The notes under the pieces are model-generated. The model was given only the letters and a program-made list of their open reading frames with translations. It had not been told where the DNA came from and made no database searches. A program made the translations under genes and the position numbers. From NCBI RefSeq assembly GCF_014145675.1, contig NZ_JACGZW010000012.1, forward strand, positions 186,001 through 250,000: a stretch of 64,000 bases of DNA, written 5' to 3'. This stretch comes from Amycolatopsis dendrobii. GTDB lineage: Bacteria > Actinomycetota > Actinomycetes > Mycobacteriales > Pseudonocardiaceae. This document shows, piece after piece, positions 50,652 through 59,182 of this stretch (within the stretch, counting starts at the first letter, position 1; each line of letters opens with the position of its first letter).

Positions 50652-51671
50652 TCAGGAGCGCAGCCGGGCAAGGTGCGCTTTGGGTTCGGTGACGATGAAA
50701 AGCGTGCCGACGATGGTGATGGCCGATCCGACGATGACGTACGTGCTGAACGGCGCACCGTAAACGGTTAGCGAGAAAAAGGCGATGAAGAAGAACGCGA
50801 GAGTGTTGGTGAGCACGCCGCCGCGAACCGCACCCGCGTAAGAGATCCCGATGTAGTAGCCCATGATCATCCAGATCGCCCAGCCGAGCCCGATCACCGC
50901 TCCGATCGCCACGAGCCGCGGTTGAGCCCAGGCGTCGACCGCGATCCGCCGTCCCTCCGGGAACAGCACGACGAGCAGGACGTCGGCGATCAGGAGTTCG
51001 AGGAACGCCCGCCACCACAGGAAACTCTCCGGCGGCATGAGGTCGGTGCCCGCGGTGATCGCGAAGCTCTCGAACCCCCAGGTGAGCACGGCGGCAACGA
51101 TGACGAGCAGACCGACCAGGAAGTACCAGCCGTGCGTCGGCGCGCCGAGTTCGCCGCCGGAGACGGCGAGCCAGATCCCGACGGCCAGCGCGGCCAGGCC
51201 GAGCACCGTGGAGGCGCGCAGGATGCGTTCGCGGTACAGCACGGCCGCGATGATCGCGCCCACCACGCCGGCAAGCCCTCCGATGGACCCGGCGAGCGCG
51301 CCGCCGATCAGCCCGGACGCGGCGGCGAAGCACAGGTCGCCCACGAATCCGCCGACGGCGACGAAGAGGTTCCACCAGCTGACCCGGTGTCCGAGGATCC
51401 GGCCGGTGTCGCGCCAGGTTCCGGTGACGAGCAGGAACACCGCGATCGCGAGGACGCCGAAGGGCACCTGCAGCGCGGCCACGAGCGCGAAGGCACCGGT
51501 CGGCTGCTGCCGGTCGAACGGCGGGGTGGAGACGATCGAGCCCAGCAAGCCGAAGGCGAGGCCGAGCGCGGGAGCGGCGAGGATCGCGTAGATCATCCCC
51601 ATCCGGGTCTTCTTGCCGTCGGCCAGGCGGGACCGTTCGGCCAAGTCGGCCGCAGAGCCTGAGGCGCTCAT
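50652..51671 (-). CDS. EamA/DMT-like multispan transporter
   Basis: A 339-aa membrane protein with about ten hydrophobic segments and the pseudo-repeat pattern of drug/metabolite transporters: GGALAGSIGGLAGVVGAIIAAVLYRERI at the middle, followed by a second half ending VGSAITIVGTLFIVTEPKAHL. ATG 51671 overlaps the upstream 103-aa gene (ATGA). It could import the sugar or export a metabolite for this operon; substrate unknown. Two small membrane proteins follow it. Confidence 0.75.
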   Translation of the reverse strand: MSASGSAADLAERSRLADGKKTRMGMIYAILAAPALGLAFGLLGSIVSTPPFDRQQPTGAFALVAALQVPFGVLAIAVFLLVTGTWRDTGRILGHRVSWWNLFVAVGGFVGDLCFAAASGLIGGALAGSIGGLAGVVGAIIAAVLYRERILRASTVLGLAALAVGIWLAVSGGELGAPTHGWYFLVGLLVIVAAVLTWGFESFAITAGTDLMPPESFLWWRAFLELLIADVLLVVLFPEGRRIAVDAWAQPRLVAIGAVIGLGWAIWMIMGYYIGISYAGAVRGGVLTNTLAFFFIAFFSLTVYGAPFSTYVIVGSAITIVGTLFIVTEPKAHLARLRS

Positions 51672-51979
51672 GCTTGCCTCCCCGCGGGGATTGGCAGTTC
51701 GACCGGCAGGTACCGCCGAAGGTCGAGCTGGTACTCGACGAGCCGCCTCGCGGACGCGGCCAGCGCGTAGCGGCGCAGGAGATGGCCGCGATGGCTGCGC
51801 TGCCCGACCACGTCCAGCCAGCCCACAGTGGACAGACCGACCAGGCCCTCGCGCAGCCCGGACAGTTCCGCGTCGCGGTAGTGCTGTCGCAACGCCCCGA
51901 ACAAATGGTGCTCCCACAGGCCTTGCTCGCCGAGATGGTAGAGCACCATCACCGCCTGCATCTTCGGTGCCGGTTTCAT
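51668..51979 (-). CDS. 103-aa putative winged-helix protein
   Basis: A 103-aa protein (MKPAPKMQAVMVLYHLGEQGLWEHHLFGALRQ...) with a helix-helix-strand look in which ALAASARRLVEYQLDLRRYL ends the chain. The early HLGEQGLW..LFGAL part resembles a winged-helix DNA-binding core (PadR/MarR-like), with a basic wing HRGHLLRRY. That assignment is weak. The ATG at 51979 follows the aldehyde dehydrogenase by 46 bases and the stop overlaps the transporter, so it is in the operon. It may be a local regulator. Confidence 0.5.
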   Translation of the reverse strand: MKPAPKMQAVMVLYHLGEQGLWEHHLFGALRQHYRDAELSGLREGLVGLSTVGWLDVVGQRSHRGHLLRRYALAASARRLVEYQLDLRRYLPVELPIPAGRQA

Positions 51980-52025
51980 CGTTGAAACTCCTTCGCGGTG
52001 GACTAGTGGCAGGAACGAGGACAGG

Positions 52026-53402
52026 TCAGGCCCGCCAGACGGTTTTGACGTTGACGAATTCCCGGATCCCGTGCGCCGACAGCTCGCGGCCGTAGCCGGA
52101 ATCCTTGGTCCCGCCGAAGGGGACGCCGGGGAACGAAGCGGTGAGCCCGTTGACGAACACTCCCCCGGCTTCGATCTCGCGGGTCGCGCGCTCGATCTCG
52201 TCCGGATCGGCGGTCCAGACGCTGGAGCTGAGCCCGAAGTCGGAGTCGTTGGCGAGCCTGATCGCCTCGTCGAGATCGGCGACGCGGTGCACGCAGGCGA
52301 CCGGGCCGAAGCATTCCTCGCGGTACAGCCGCATGTCCGGCGTCAGTCCGGAAAGGACGGTCGCGGGATAGAAGAACCCCGGCCCGCCCGGCGTCCGGCC
52401 GCCGGTCAGGACAGTCGCGCCCTTCGCGATCGCGTCGTCCACGAGTTCTTCGACGTCACGCCGCCCGCGTTCGGTGGCCAGCGGACCGAAAGTCGTTGCC
52501 GGGTCCCGGGGATCCCCGGCAGTCGTCGCCGCCATCCCTTCGACGAACCGTGCGGTGAATTCGTCGTAGACATCAGCGTGGACGTAGTAGCGCTTCGCGG
52601 CGATGCAGGACTGCCCGGAGTTCTGTACCCGCGCGGTCACCGCCGCTTCGGCGGCCTTCGCGAGGTCCGCGCTCGGGAGTACCAGGAACACGTCAGAGCC
52701 CCCGAGTTCGAGCACGGTCTTCTTGATGTTCCGCCCCGCTGCCTCGGCCACAGCGGAGCCGGCTGCCACGGATCCGGTCAGCGTCGCCGCGCGGATCCGG
52801 CGGTCCGCGAGAAGCGGAGCCACCTGCTTCGCTTCGATGAGCAGGGCGGGGAAAGACCCGGCGGGGAATCCGGCGCGGTCGAAAAGCTCTCCGAGGTAAA
52901 GAGCGCATTGCGGGACGTTCGAGGCGTGCTTGAGCAGCCCGGTGTTCCCGGCCATCAAAGCGGGCGCGGCGAAGCGAATCGTCTGCCAGAGCGGGTAATT
53001 CCAGGGCATGACCGCGAGAATCACCCCGAGCGGCTCGAAGCGGACGGCGAGGTCCGCGGCGCCGACAGCGGCCGGATCGACCGGCCGTTCCGGCTCGAGG
53101 TACCGCTCGGCGTGGTCGGCGAAATGGCGCAGGCCGGCAGCCGACTTGAGCGTTTCGTAGCGTGCGGAGGCGAGCGTCTTCCCCATTTCGGCGGTGATCA
53201 GTTCGGCGACGTCGTCGACCTCGGCCTCCAGCAGGTCGGCGGCGCGGTGCAGCCACGCCGCGCGCTGGGCGAAGGTGGTGCCGGCCAGTTCGCGGAACGC
53301 GGTCTGCGCCGCGGCGATCCGGTCCTCGACCTCGGCCGGGGTGTGCGCGGCGAACTCCTTGCGGACGGTTCCGGTCGTCGGATCGACACTGGCGATCGTC
53401 AT
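52026..53402 (-). CDS. Aldehyde dehydrogenase, succinate-semialdehyde type
   Basis: A 458-aa NAD(P)-dependent aldehyde dehydrogenase, ATG 53402 with AAAGGAAAG upstream. Motifs are MPWNYPLWQ, TGSVAAGSAV, base in LELGGSDVFLVL, nucleophile in QNSGQSCIAAKR, and PFGGTKDSGYGRELS. Sequence pattern and short N-terminus resemble the succinate-semialdehyde and glycolaldehyde/hydroxy-aldehyde branch. It lies between glycerate kinase (65 bases upstream) and the 103-aa gene. In the operon it would oxidise a short hydroxy-aldehyde derived from the sugar, which fits the glycerate kinase. Specificity is inferred. Confidence 0.85.
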   Translation of the reverse strand: MTIASVDPTTGTVRKEFAAHTPAEVEDRIAAAQTAFRELAGTTFAQRAAWLHRAADLLEAEVDDVAELITAEMGKTLASARYETLKSAAGLRHFADHAERYLEPERPVDPAAVGAADLAVRFEPLGVILAVMPWNYPLWQTIRFAAPALMAGNTGLLKHASNVPQCALYLGELFDRAGFPAGSFPALLIEAKQVAPLLADRRIRAATLTGSVAAGSAVAEAAGRNIKKTVLELGGSDVFLVLPSADLAKAAEAAVTARVQNSGQSCIAAKRYYVHADVYDEFTARFVEGMAATTAGDPRDPATTFGPLATERGRRDVEELVDDAIAKGATVLTGGRTPGGPGFFYPATVLSGLTPDMRLYREECFGPVACVHRVADLDEAIRLANDSDFGLSSSVWTADPDEIERATREIEAGGVFVNGLTASFPGVPFGGTKDSGYGRELSAHGIREFVNVKTVWRA

Positions 53403-53467
53403 GGCTTTCCTTTCCTGGACAGTTCCGGGCGCCCGCCCGGCGGGCGCGAAGGTGATCGACGGGCAGG

Positions 53468-54580
53468 TCAGTGCGCTGGCATCCGGCGGGCCAGCCTTTC
53501 TCCGGCACGGCGCAGGTAGAGCGCCGGATCGGCGGTCGCCTGGGCCTGGTCGCCGGCGAGTTCGGAGAGGTCCGCCGCGGCCTGGAACAGTCCCGTGATA
53601 GGCGCGGCGATCCGGCCCGCGACGAGGAGCGCGGGCACCCGCGCCGCGGCCGCGAGCGCGGACACGTGGCCAGCGAGTTTTCCCGACCGGGATTGCGCGT
53701 CGAACCGGCCCTCCCCTGTGACGACGACGTCCGCGCCCGCGACGGCGGCAGGCAGCCCGGCCAGTGCGCCGACGAACTCGCTTCCCCGGGCCAACTGCGC
53801 TCCCCAGGCCAGGAGCCCGAACGCGGTCCCGCCCGCCGCGCCGGCCCCGGGCGCGGCCGGATCGGCGTCCAGCCGGTCGGCGAGCCGCCGGAGATTGCAC
53901 TCGGCGGCGGGGAGATCGGTCGGCGAAAACCCCTTCTGCGGACCGAAAACCGCTGCGGCGCCGGTAGGTCCGAGCAGCGGATTGGTCACGTCGCTGAGCA
54001 CCGTCACACCCGCGCGCGGCAGGGGGCGGAGCCCTGTGCAGTCAATGGTTCGCAGCTGTGCCAGACCGCGATTTCCTTGCGGAACCGGGTTTCCTGCCTC
54101 GTCGAGCAGCCGGGCACCGAGCGCGGTGAGGACCCCGGCGCCGCCGTCCGTCGATGCGGACCCGCCCAGGGCGAGCAGAAGCCGGGGCACGCCGGCGTCG
54201 AGAGCGGCGGCGATCGCGCGGCCGAAGCCGAGCGTGTGCGCCGTGGCGGGGCGGGGCCGGTCGAGCAGCGTGAGGCCGCTGGTGGAGGCGAGTTCGACAA
54301 CGCCGGTGCCGTCGGGCAGCAGAAGCCAGTGCGCGTGCGCCGGGCTGCCGTGCGGCCCCGGCACGGTGACCGGCATCCTGCGCGCACCGGGCACGACCGC
54401 GGCGACCGTGTCGAGAGTGCCCTCTCCTCCGTCGGCAAGCGGCAGTTCCCGCAGCTCGTCGTGCCGGCGCGCGGCAGCCCAGCCTTCGGCCAGCCACCGG
54501 GCGGCGTCGGCCGCGCCGGCCGAGCCCTTGAACGAGTCGGGTGCGACGAGCACGCGCAAGGCTCGTTCTCCGGCCGTCAT
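53468..54580 (-). CDS. Glycerate 2-kinase (GarK/GlxK type)
   Basis: A 370-aa glycerate kinase phosphorylating D-glycerate to 2-phosphoglycerate. Type-specific motifs are VLVAPDSFKGSAGAADAA at the N-terminus, PLADGGEGTLDTVAAV near 48, LALGGSASTDGGAGVLTALGARLLD near 137, and GEGRFDAQSRSGKLAGHV near 290. ATG 54580 overlaps the TIM-barrel gene stop. It connects the pathway to glycolysis, so the operon's product should include glycerate. Confidence 0.9.
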   Translation of the reverse strand: MTAGERALRVLVAPDSFKGSAGAADAARWLAEGWAAARRHDELRELPLADGGEGTLDTVAAVVPGARRMPVTVPGPHGSPAHAHWLLLPDGTGVVELASTSGLTLLDRPRPATAHTLGFGRAIAAALDAGVPRLLLALGGSASTDGGAGVLTALGARLLDEAGNPVPQGNRGLAQLRTIDCTGLRPLPRAGVTVLSDVTNPLLGPTGAAAVFGPQKGFSPTDLPAAECNLRRLADRLDADPAAPGAGAAGGTAFGLLAWGAQLARGSEFVGALAGLPAAVAGADVVVTGEGRFDAQSRSGKLAGHVSALAAAARVPALLVAGRIAAPITGLFQAAADLSELAGDQAQATADPALYLRRAGERLARRMPAH

Positions 54581-55428
54581 CCCGGCACTCCCGCCGCACC
54601 GTCGAAGGTTTCCGCCGCCCGCCGGGCCACGCGATCCGGGTCGGCCCGCCAGAGGTCCTCGTTGAAGATCTCCACTTCGACGTCGCCGCGATAGCCGGCC
54701 TTCTCGACCAGCTCCGAGATCGACGCCAGGTCGACGTGCCCTTCGCCGGGCAGACCGCGGGCGAGCAACACGTCCGGCGGCAGCGGCGTGATCCAGTCGC
54801 CGACCTGGTAGGAGGCGATCCGGCCGGTCAGCCCGGCGCGGCGGATCTGGTCGCCGAGGCACGGATCCCACCACACATGGAACGTGTCGACCACGACTCC
54901 GACGCGGTCCGCAGGGAACTGCTCGGCGATGTCGAGCGCTTGCGCCAGCGTCGAGATCACCCCGCGGTCCGCGGCGTACATCGGGTGCATCGGTTCGATC
55001 GCGAGCACCACCCCGGCCGCCGCCGCGTCCTCGGCGAGCACGCCGACCGCGTCCCGCGCCCGGCTCCGTGCCCCGGCGAGGTCCCGGTCGCCCTCGGGGA
55101 GACCGCCCGCCACGAGGACCAGCACCGGAGCGGAGCCCGCCGCCCCGGCCGCGGCCAACGCGGCGGTTTCCTCGATCGCCCTGCGGTTTTCGTCGAGCGC
55201 TGCCGCCGTGTCAGGCCCGGTGAAGAACCCGCCGCGGCACAGGCTGGACATCCGCAGTCCTGAATCCGCCAGCATCGCTGCCGCCGTTGACAGTCCGACG
55301 GCGCCCACCGGTTCCCGCCACACTCCGATCGCCGGAATGCCGGCTTGCCGCGTGACGCGCAGCGCGGTCGCGAAGTCCGCGTGGCGGATCGTCGCCTGGT
55401 TCAACGACATCCGCGGGTGCGCGGTCAC
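54577..55428 (-). CDS. Sugar phosphate isomerase/epimerase-like TIM barrel
   Basis: A 283-aa xylose-isomerase-like TIM barrel starting at GTG 55428 (VTAHPRMSLNQA), in GTGA overlap with the DUF993 stop; ATG 55410 is an alternative. Metal-binding residues of the family are suggested in VVLAIEPMHPMYAADRG and VVDTFHVWWDP and in the final EVEIFNEDLW. Members isomerise or epimerise sugars or eliminate from keto-glycosides. Its presence with Gfo/Idh and GMC oxidoreductase genes suggests work on an oxidised sugar. Exact substrate is open. Confidence 0.8.
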   Translation of the reverse strand: MTAHPRMSLNQATIRHADFATALRVTRQAGIPAIGVWREPVGAVGLSTAAAMLADSGLRMSSLCRGGFFTGPDTAAALDENRRAIEETAALAAAGAAGSAPVLVLVAGGLPEGDRDLAGARSRARDAVGVLAEDAAAAGVVLAIEPMHPMYAADRGVISTLAQALDIAEQFPADRVGVVVDTFHVWWDPCLGDQIRRAGLTGRIASYQVGDWITPLPPDVLLARGLPGEGHVDLASISELVEKAGYRGDVEVEIFNEDLWRADPDRVARRAAETFDGAAGVPG

Positions 55429-56591
55429 GCCGGAACCCGGTCGTCGAGGCCGTGCACGGCGAGCAACGAGGTCCACCGCCGCGCGGCCAGTTCGGGATCG
55501 GTCAGCGCTCCTGCCTCGTCGGCGAGCCGGAGCGCGGCGGAAAGGTGCGGCAGGCTGCGTGCTGCGTGCAGGCCGCCCGCCATCGCGAAGGCCGGCTGGT
55601 GGCCGTTGAGCCAGGAGAGAAAGGCGACCCCGGTCTTGTAGAAGGCGGTCGGCGCGGCGAAAAGGTGCCGCGCCAGGGCTTCGGTCGGTTCGAGGACGCG
55701 CCGGTATTCCGCGGAATCGTCCGCGTCGAGCGCCTGCAATGCCGTGGCCGCCAACGGAGCGACGGCCGCGAAGGCGCCGAGCAACGCGTCGCTGTGCGCT
55801 TGGCCGTCGCCTTCGATCAGGCTGACGTAGTGGTAGTCGTCCCCGGTGAAGAGCCGTACGCCGTGCGGAAGCCGGGCGCGGAGCGCGATTTCGCGGCCCG
55901 GGTCGAGCAGGCTCATCTTGATCCCGCGCACTTTGTCGGCGTTTTGGTGCACGATCCGGAGTACGGTCGCGTCCGCTTCGGCCCCGAAGTAGCCAGCGAG
56001 CTGAGGGTCGAACGCCTCGCCGAGCCAGTGCAGGACGACCGGGGCACCCGCCCGCGCGAGCACCTCGCGGTACACCTTCTCGTAGTCCGCGGCCGACGTC
56101 GCAATGCGCGAGAGATGCCGACTGGCCATCAGGACGACACCTGCACCGCGGTCTTCGGCGTAGTGGAGCTGGGCGACATAGGCGTCCACGATTTCGCTCA
56201 AGGACAACACTTCTTCAGTCAGGTGATCGGTGTTGACCCCGACCACCAGCGCTCCGCCGACCGACGCCGCCTCAGCCGCGCTCCGGGCGATCAACTCGCG
56301 CGTGGCAGCCGCGTCGAGTCCCATGTTGCGCTGGGCCGTGTCCATCGCGTCGGCTACGCCGAGCCCCCAGGACCACAGGTGGCGGCGGAACGCGAGCGTG
56401 GCGTCCCAATCGAGATCCGCGGGTGCACCCGGCACGTTCTCCGCGGTCGCGCGAGGGACGACGTGCGCCGCGGCGAAGGCGATCCGCGACCGCGACCGCG
56501 ACGGACTCTCCGGACGTTTCAGCGCGGGAGGAGTCCGCAGCTGGTAACCAGTGACCCGGGCGGCCGAGTCGATAAGAGCGACTTCCGTCAT
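55425..56591 (-). CDS. DUF993 family TIM-barrel protein
   Basis: A 388-aa protein of the DUF993 group, placed near dihydrodipicolinate-synthase-type aldolases. Visible elements include VGVNTDHLTEEVLSLSEIV, VVLHWLGEAFDPQLAGYFG, RGIKMSLLDPGREIALRA with a probable Schiff-base lysine (KM) and LFTGDDYHYVSLIEGDG. ATG 56591 and its stop overlap both neighbours. A retro-aldol step on a keto-sugar acid to give glycerate-yielding fragments is plausible. This trio with Gfo/Idh and TIM-barrel isomerase recurs in actinomycetes; the substrate is not established to my knowledge. Confidence 0.75.
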   Translation of the reverse strand: MTEVALIDSAARVTGYQLRTPPALKRPESPSRSRSRIAFAAAHVVPRATAENVPGAPADLDWDATLAFRRHLWSWGLGVADAMDTAQRNMGLDAAATRELIARSAAEAASVGGALVVGVNTDHLTEEVLSLSEIVDAYVAQLHYAEDRGAGVVLMASRHLSRIATSAADYEKVYREVLARAGAPVVLHWLGEAFDPQLAGYFGAEADATVLRIVHQNADKVRGIKMSLLDPGREIALRARLPHGVRLFTGDDYHYVSLIEGDGQAHSDALLGAFAAVAPLAATALQALDADDSAEYRRVLEPTEALARHLFAAPTAFYKTGVAFLSWLNGHQPAFAMAGGLHAARSLPHLSAALRLADEAGALTDPELAARRWTSLLAVHGLDDRVPA

Positions 56592-57772
56592 TTCGCCGCT
56601 CCGTTCGCCAGCGCCACGCGCGGCGCTTCAAGCGGCGGAAGTTCGACCCGCGCACCGGTGCGGGAGCTCTCCAGTCCCGCTTCGGCGAGCCGCACCCCGC
56701 GTGCTCCGGCGAGAAGGTCGTACGGGTGCGGATCGCCGTCGACCACGTGCCGGACGAATTCCTCCCACTGGACCCGGAAACCGTTCTCGAACACCTCGTT
56801 GTCCGGGACCTCGCTCCAGTCGGCTCCGTAGTCGTGCGCGTCGGCGAGGTCGGGGTTCCACACCGGACGGGGCGTGCCGGTCCGGTGCTGCGCCCGGCAG
56901 CCGAACAAGCCAGCGACCGCGCTGCCGTGCGTGCCGTCGACCTGGAATTCGACGAGTTCCTTGCGGTTCACCCGCACCGCCCAGCTCGAATTCAGCTGCG
57001 CGACCACGCCGCCGTCGAGTTCGAAAATCGCGTACGCGGCGTCGTCCGCGGTCGCGGAGTAGGACGCGCCGTTCTCGTCGAACCGGGTCGGGATGTGCGT
57101 CACCGCCCGCGCGTAGACCGAGCGGACTTCTCCGAAGAGATTCTCCAGCACGTAATTCCAGTGCGGGAACATGTCGACGACGATTCCGCCGCCGTCCTCG
57201 GCCCGGTAGTTCCAGCTCGGCCGCTGCGCGGGCTGTCCGTCTCCCTCGAAGACCCAGTAGCCGAACTCGCCGCGCACGGACAGGATCCGGCCGAAGAACC
57301 CGGACCGCACCAGCCTCGCCAGCTTGCGCATGCCGGGCAGGTAAAGCTTGTCGTGCACAACGCCGTTGGGCACGCCGGCCGTTTGGGCGAGCGCGGCCAG
57401 TTCCAGCGCCTCGGGCACGGTCTCGGCGGTCGGCTTCTCGGTGTACACGGCCTTTCCCGCGGCGATCGCCCGCCGCAGCACCGCCACCCGCGCCTTCGTG
57501 ACGAGAAAATCGGCGTAGACGTCCCATCGGTCGTCGCCGAGCGCGGCGTCGAGGTCGGTGGTCCAGTCCGCGATGTCGTGCCGTCGCGCCATTTCGGCAA
57601 GCTTCGCGCCGTCGCGGCCCACCAGCAGCGGACGGACCTGAACCCGCTCGCCTCCGCGAAGCCGCACCCCACCCTCGTCGCGCAGCGCGAGGACGGACCG
57701 GACGAGATGCTGCCGGTACCCCATCCTCCCGGTGACGCCGTTCATGATGATGCCGATGCTTCGCTGAGCCAT
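56588..57772 (-). CDS. Gfo/Idh/MocA-family oxidoreductase
   Basis: A 394-aa NAD(P)-dependent oxidoreductase. The dinucleotide fold begins IGIIMNGVTGRMGYRQHL, with the family motif YTEKPTAET near residue 117 (catalytic Lys in EKP). C-terminal alpha/beta domain includes GSAVAGLFGCRAQHRTGTPRPVW. ATG 57772 has AGGAGA upstream. It is the first gene of the leftward operon and is divergent from lacI, with operators between them. It probably oxidises or reduces a sugar or inositol derivative. Confidence 0.85.
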   Translation of the reverse strand: MAQRSIGIIMNGVTGRMGYRQHLVRSVLALRDEGGVRLRGGERVQVRPLLVGRDGAKLAEMARRHDIADWTTDLDAALGDDRWDVYADFLVTKARVAVLRRAIAAGKAVYTEKPTAETVPEALELAALAQTAGVPNGVVHDKLYLPGMRKLARLVRSGFFGRILSVRGEFGYWVFEGDGQPAQRPSWNYRAEDGGGIVVDMFPHWNYVLENLFGEVRSVYARAVTHIPTRFDENGASYSATADDAAYAIFELDGGVVAQLNSSWAVRVNRKELVEFQVDGTHGSAVAGLFGCRAQHRTGTPRPVWNPDLADAHDYGADWSEVPDNEVFENGFRVQWEEFVRHVVDGDPHPYDLLAGARGVRLAEAGLESSRTGARVELPPLEAPRVALANGAAK

Positions 57773-57866
57773 GGATTCTCCTGGGGATACGTCGTCGGAT
57801 CGGCCCCGGCCGGAGCGGGGTCTGCCGCGGTCTGCGCCTTCCCGTCCAGCTAGGGCAAACGCACTG

Positions 57867-57880
57867 GGAAAGCGCTTTCC
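57867..57880. promoter_or_regulatory. LacI operator between Gfo/Idh and lacI
   Basis: GGAAAGCGCTTTCC, a perfect 14-bp palindrome of the classic LacI/GalR type with central CG. It sits 95 bases upstream of the Gfo/Idh start and 85 bases before lacI, so it can control both. Confidence 0.75.
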
Positions 57881-57942
57881 AAGCTAGAGAACTTCGCCCA
57901 TCCGCGTCAAGCCCCACCGCCGGACATCCGAGCCGCGATTCC

Positions 57943-57956
57943 GGAAAGCGCTAGCA
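57943..57956. promoter_or_regulatory. Second, degenerate LacI operator
   Basis: GGAAAGCGCTAGCA shares the left half-site GGAAAGCGCT exactly with 57867-57880 and 59144-59157. It lies 9 bases before the lacI start, a position suited to autorepression. Confidence 0.5.
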
Positions 57957-57964
57957 TCGCGACC

Positions 57965-59035
57965 GTGAGTCGCCGACGTACGCCGAACCCCGCCGAGCCC
58001 GAAGAAGCCGCGGCCACCCTCGCCGACGTCGCCGAGCGGGCGGGGGTTTCCCTCGCGACCGCTTCGCGAGTGCTGAACGGCAGCACCCGCCAGGTGAAAG
58101 AAGCGTTGCGAGCCAAGGTTCTCGCCGCCGCGGCGGAACTCGACTACTCGCCGAACGCCCAGGCACAGGCGATGGCCCGCGGCAGCACCGCCACACTCGG
58201 GCTGATCGTGCACGACATCGCCGACCCGTACTTCTCCAGCATCGCGGCCGGAGTCATCGCCGCCGCCGGCGAACGGGGCCTGCTGGTCACCGTCGCCAGC
58301 ACTCAGCGCGACCCGGCCGCCGAGCTGCGCCACGTGGAACTGCTGCGCAGGCAGCGCGCGCAGACGGTGATCCTCGCCGGTTCACGAGTCGACGATCCCG
58401 CACTGCTGGACCCGATGCGGGCCATCCTGCGGAAATACACCCAGGGCGGCGGACGAGCCGCGTGCATCGGGCAGGACGGGCTCGGAATCGGCACCGTCGT
58501 CGTCGAAAACCGGCTGAGCGCCGCCGCGCTCGCCGACGCGCTGCATCGCGCGGGACATCGCCGATTCGCAGTGCTGGCGGGGCCGCCCTCGCTGCTCACG
58601 GCCCGCGACCGGGCCGAAGGGTTCGCCTTCGGATTGTCCGAGCACGGCGCGGAACCCGCGGCCGAACACCAGATCTCGTGCGACTTCACGCGTTCCGGCG
58701 GGTACGACGCGACCAAGGCGCTGCTCGAACGGGCCGAAGGCAAGCCGCCGGTCGACTGCCTGTTCGCGGTCAACGACGTGATGGCACTCGGCGCTCTCGC
58801 GGCAGCACGGGAAGCAGGCCTGCGGGTACCCGAGGACATCGGCATCGCCGGGTTCGACGACATCAGCCCGCTCCGGGACGTCGTTCCCGGCCTCACCACC
58901 GTCCGCCTCCCGATGACGGACATGGGCGCGGACGCGGTCAAGATCGCCCTCGACGAAGCGGCCGAGACCCCGCGCCGCCATCGCGTGCGGGGCGAAGTCG
59001 TCCTCCGCGACAGCACCCGCTCTTCCGCTGGCTGA
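57965..59035 (+). CDS. LacI-family regulator of the sugar locus
   Basis: A 356-aa regulator starting at GTG 57965. The HTH and hinge are ATLADVAERAGVSLATASRVLNGS with YSPNAQAQAMARG; the periplasmic-binding-like domain has LGLIVHDIADPYFSSIAAG and a late GFDDISPLRDVVPGLTTV. The HTH hinge motif matches LacI proteins that read GGAAAGCGCT-type sites. It is flanked by such sites, and a third copy stands before the GMC gene, so it should control both arms of the locus. Ligand is a sugar or keto-sugar by inference. Confidence 0.85.
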   Translation: MSRRRTPNPAEPEEAAATLADVAERAGVSLATASRVLNGSTRQVKEALRAKVLAAAAELDYSPNAQAQAMARGSTATLGLIVHDIADPYFSSIAAGVIAAAGERGLLVTVASTQRDPAAELRHVELLRRQRAQTVILAGSRVDDPALLDPMRAILRKYTQGGGRAACIGQDGLGIGTVVVENRLSAAALADALHRAGHRRFAVLAGPPSLLTARDRAEGFAFGLSEHGAEPAAEHQISCDFTRSGGYDATKALLERAEGKPPVDCLFAVNDVMALGALAAAREAGLRVPEDIGIAGFDDISPLRDVVPGLTTVRLPMTDMGADAVKIALDEAAETPRRHRVRGEVVLRDSTRSSAG

Positions 59036-59143
59036 CCGCGCGGCGCCCACCAGCTGCCAGTCCGCCCGTCACGCCGACGACTGCGTCTCGCTCGGATCAG
59101 GGCCGCCTCTTGCATCCGGGAACGACCTCGCCTACGGTACGCC

Positions 59144-59157
59144 GGAAAGCGCTTACC
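59144..59157. promoter_or_regulatory. LacI operator before the GMC gene
   Basis: GGAAAGCGCTTACC, one mismatch from the perfect palindrome at 57867-57880, 26 bases upstream of the GMC start. This places the oxidoreductase pair under the same regulator. Confidence 0.7.
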
Positions 59158-59182
59158 AACGGCGGTGTGCGAGAGGAATCCG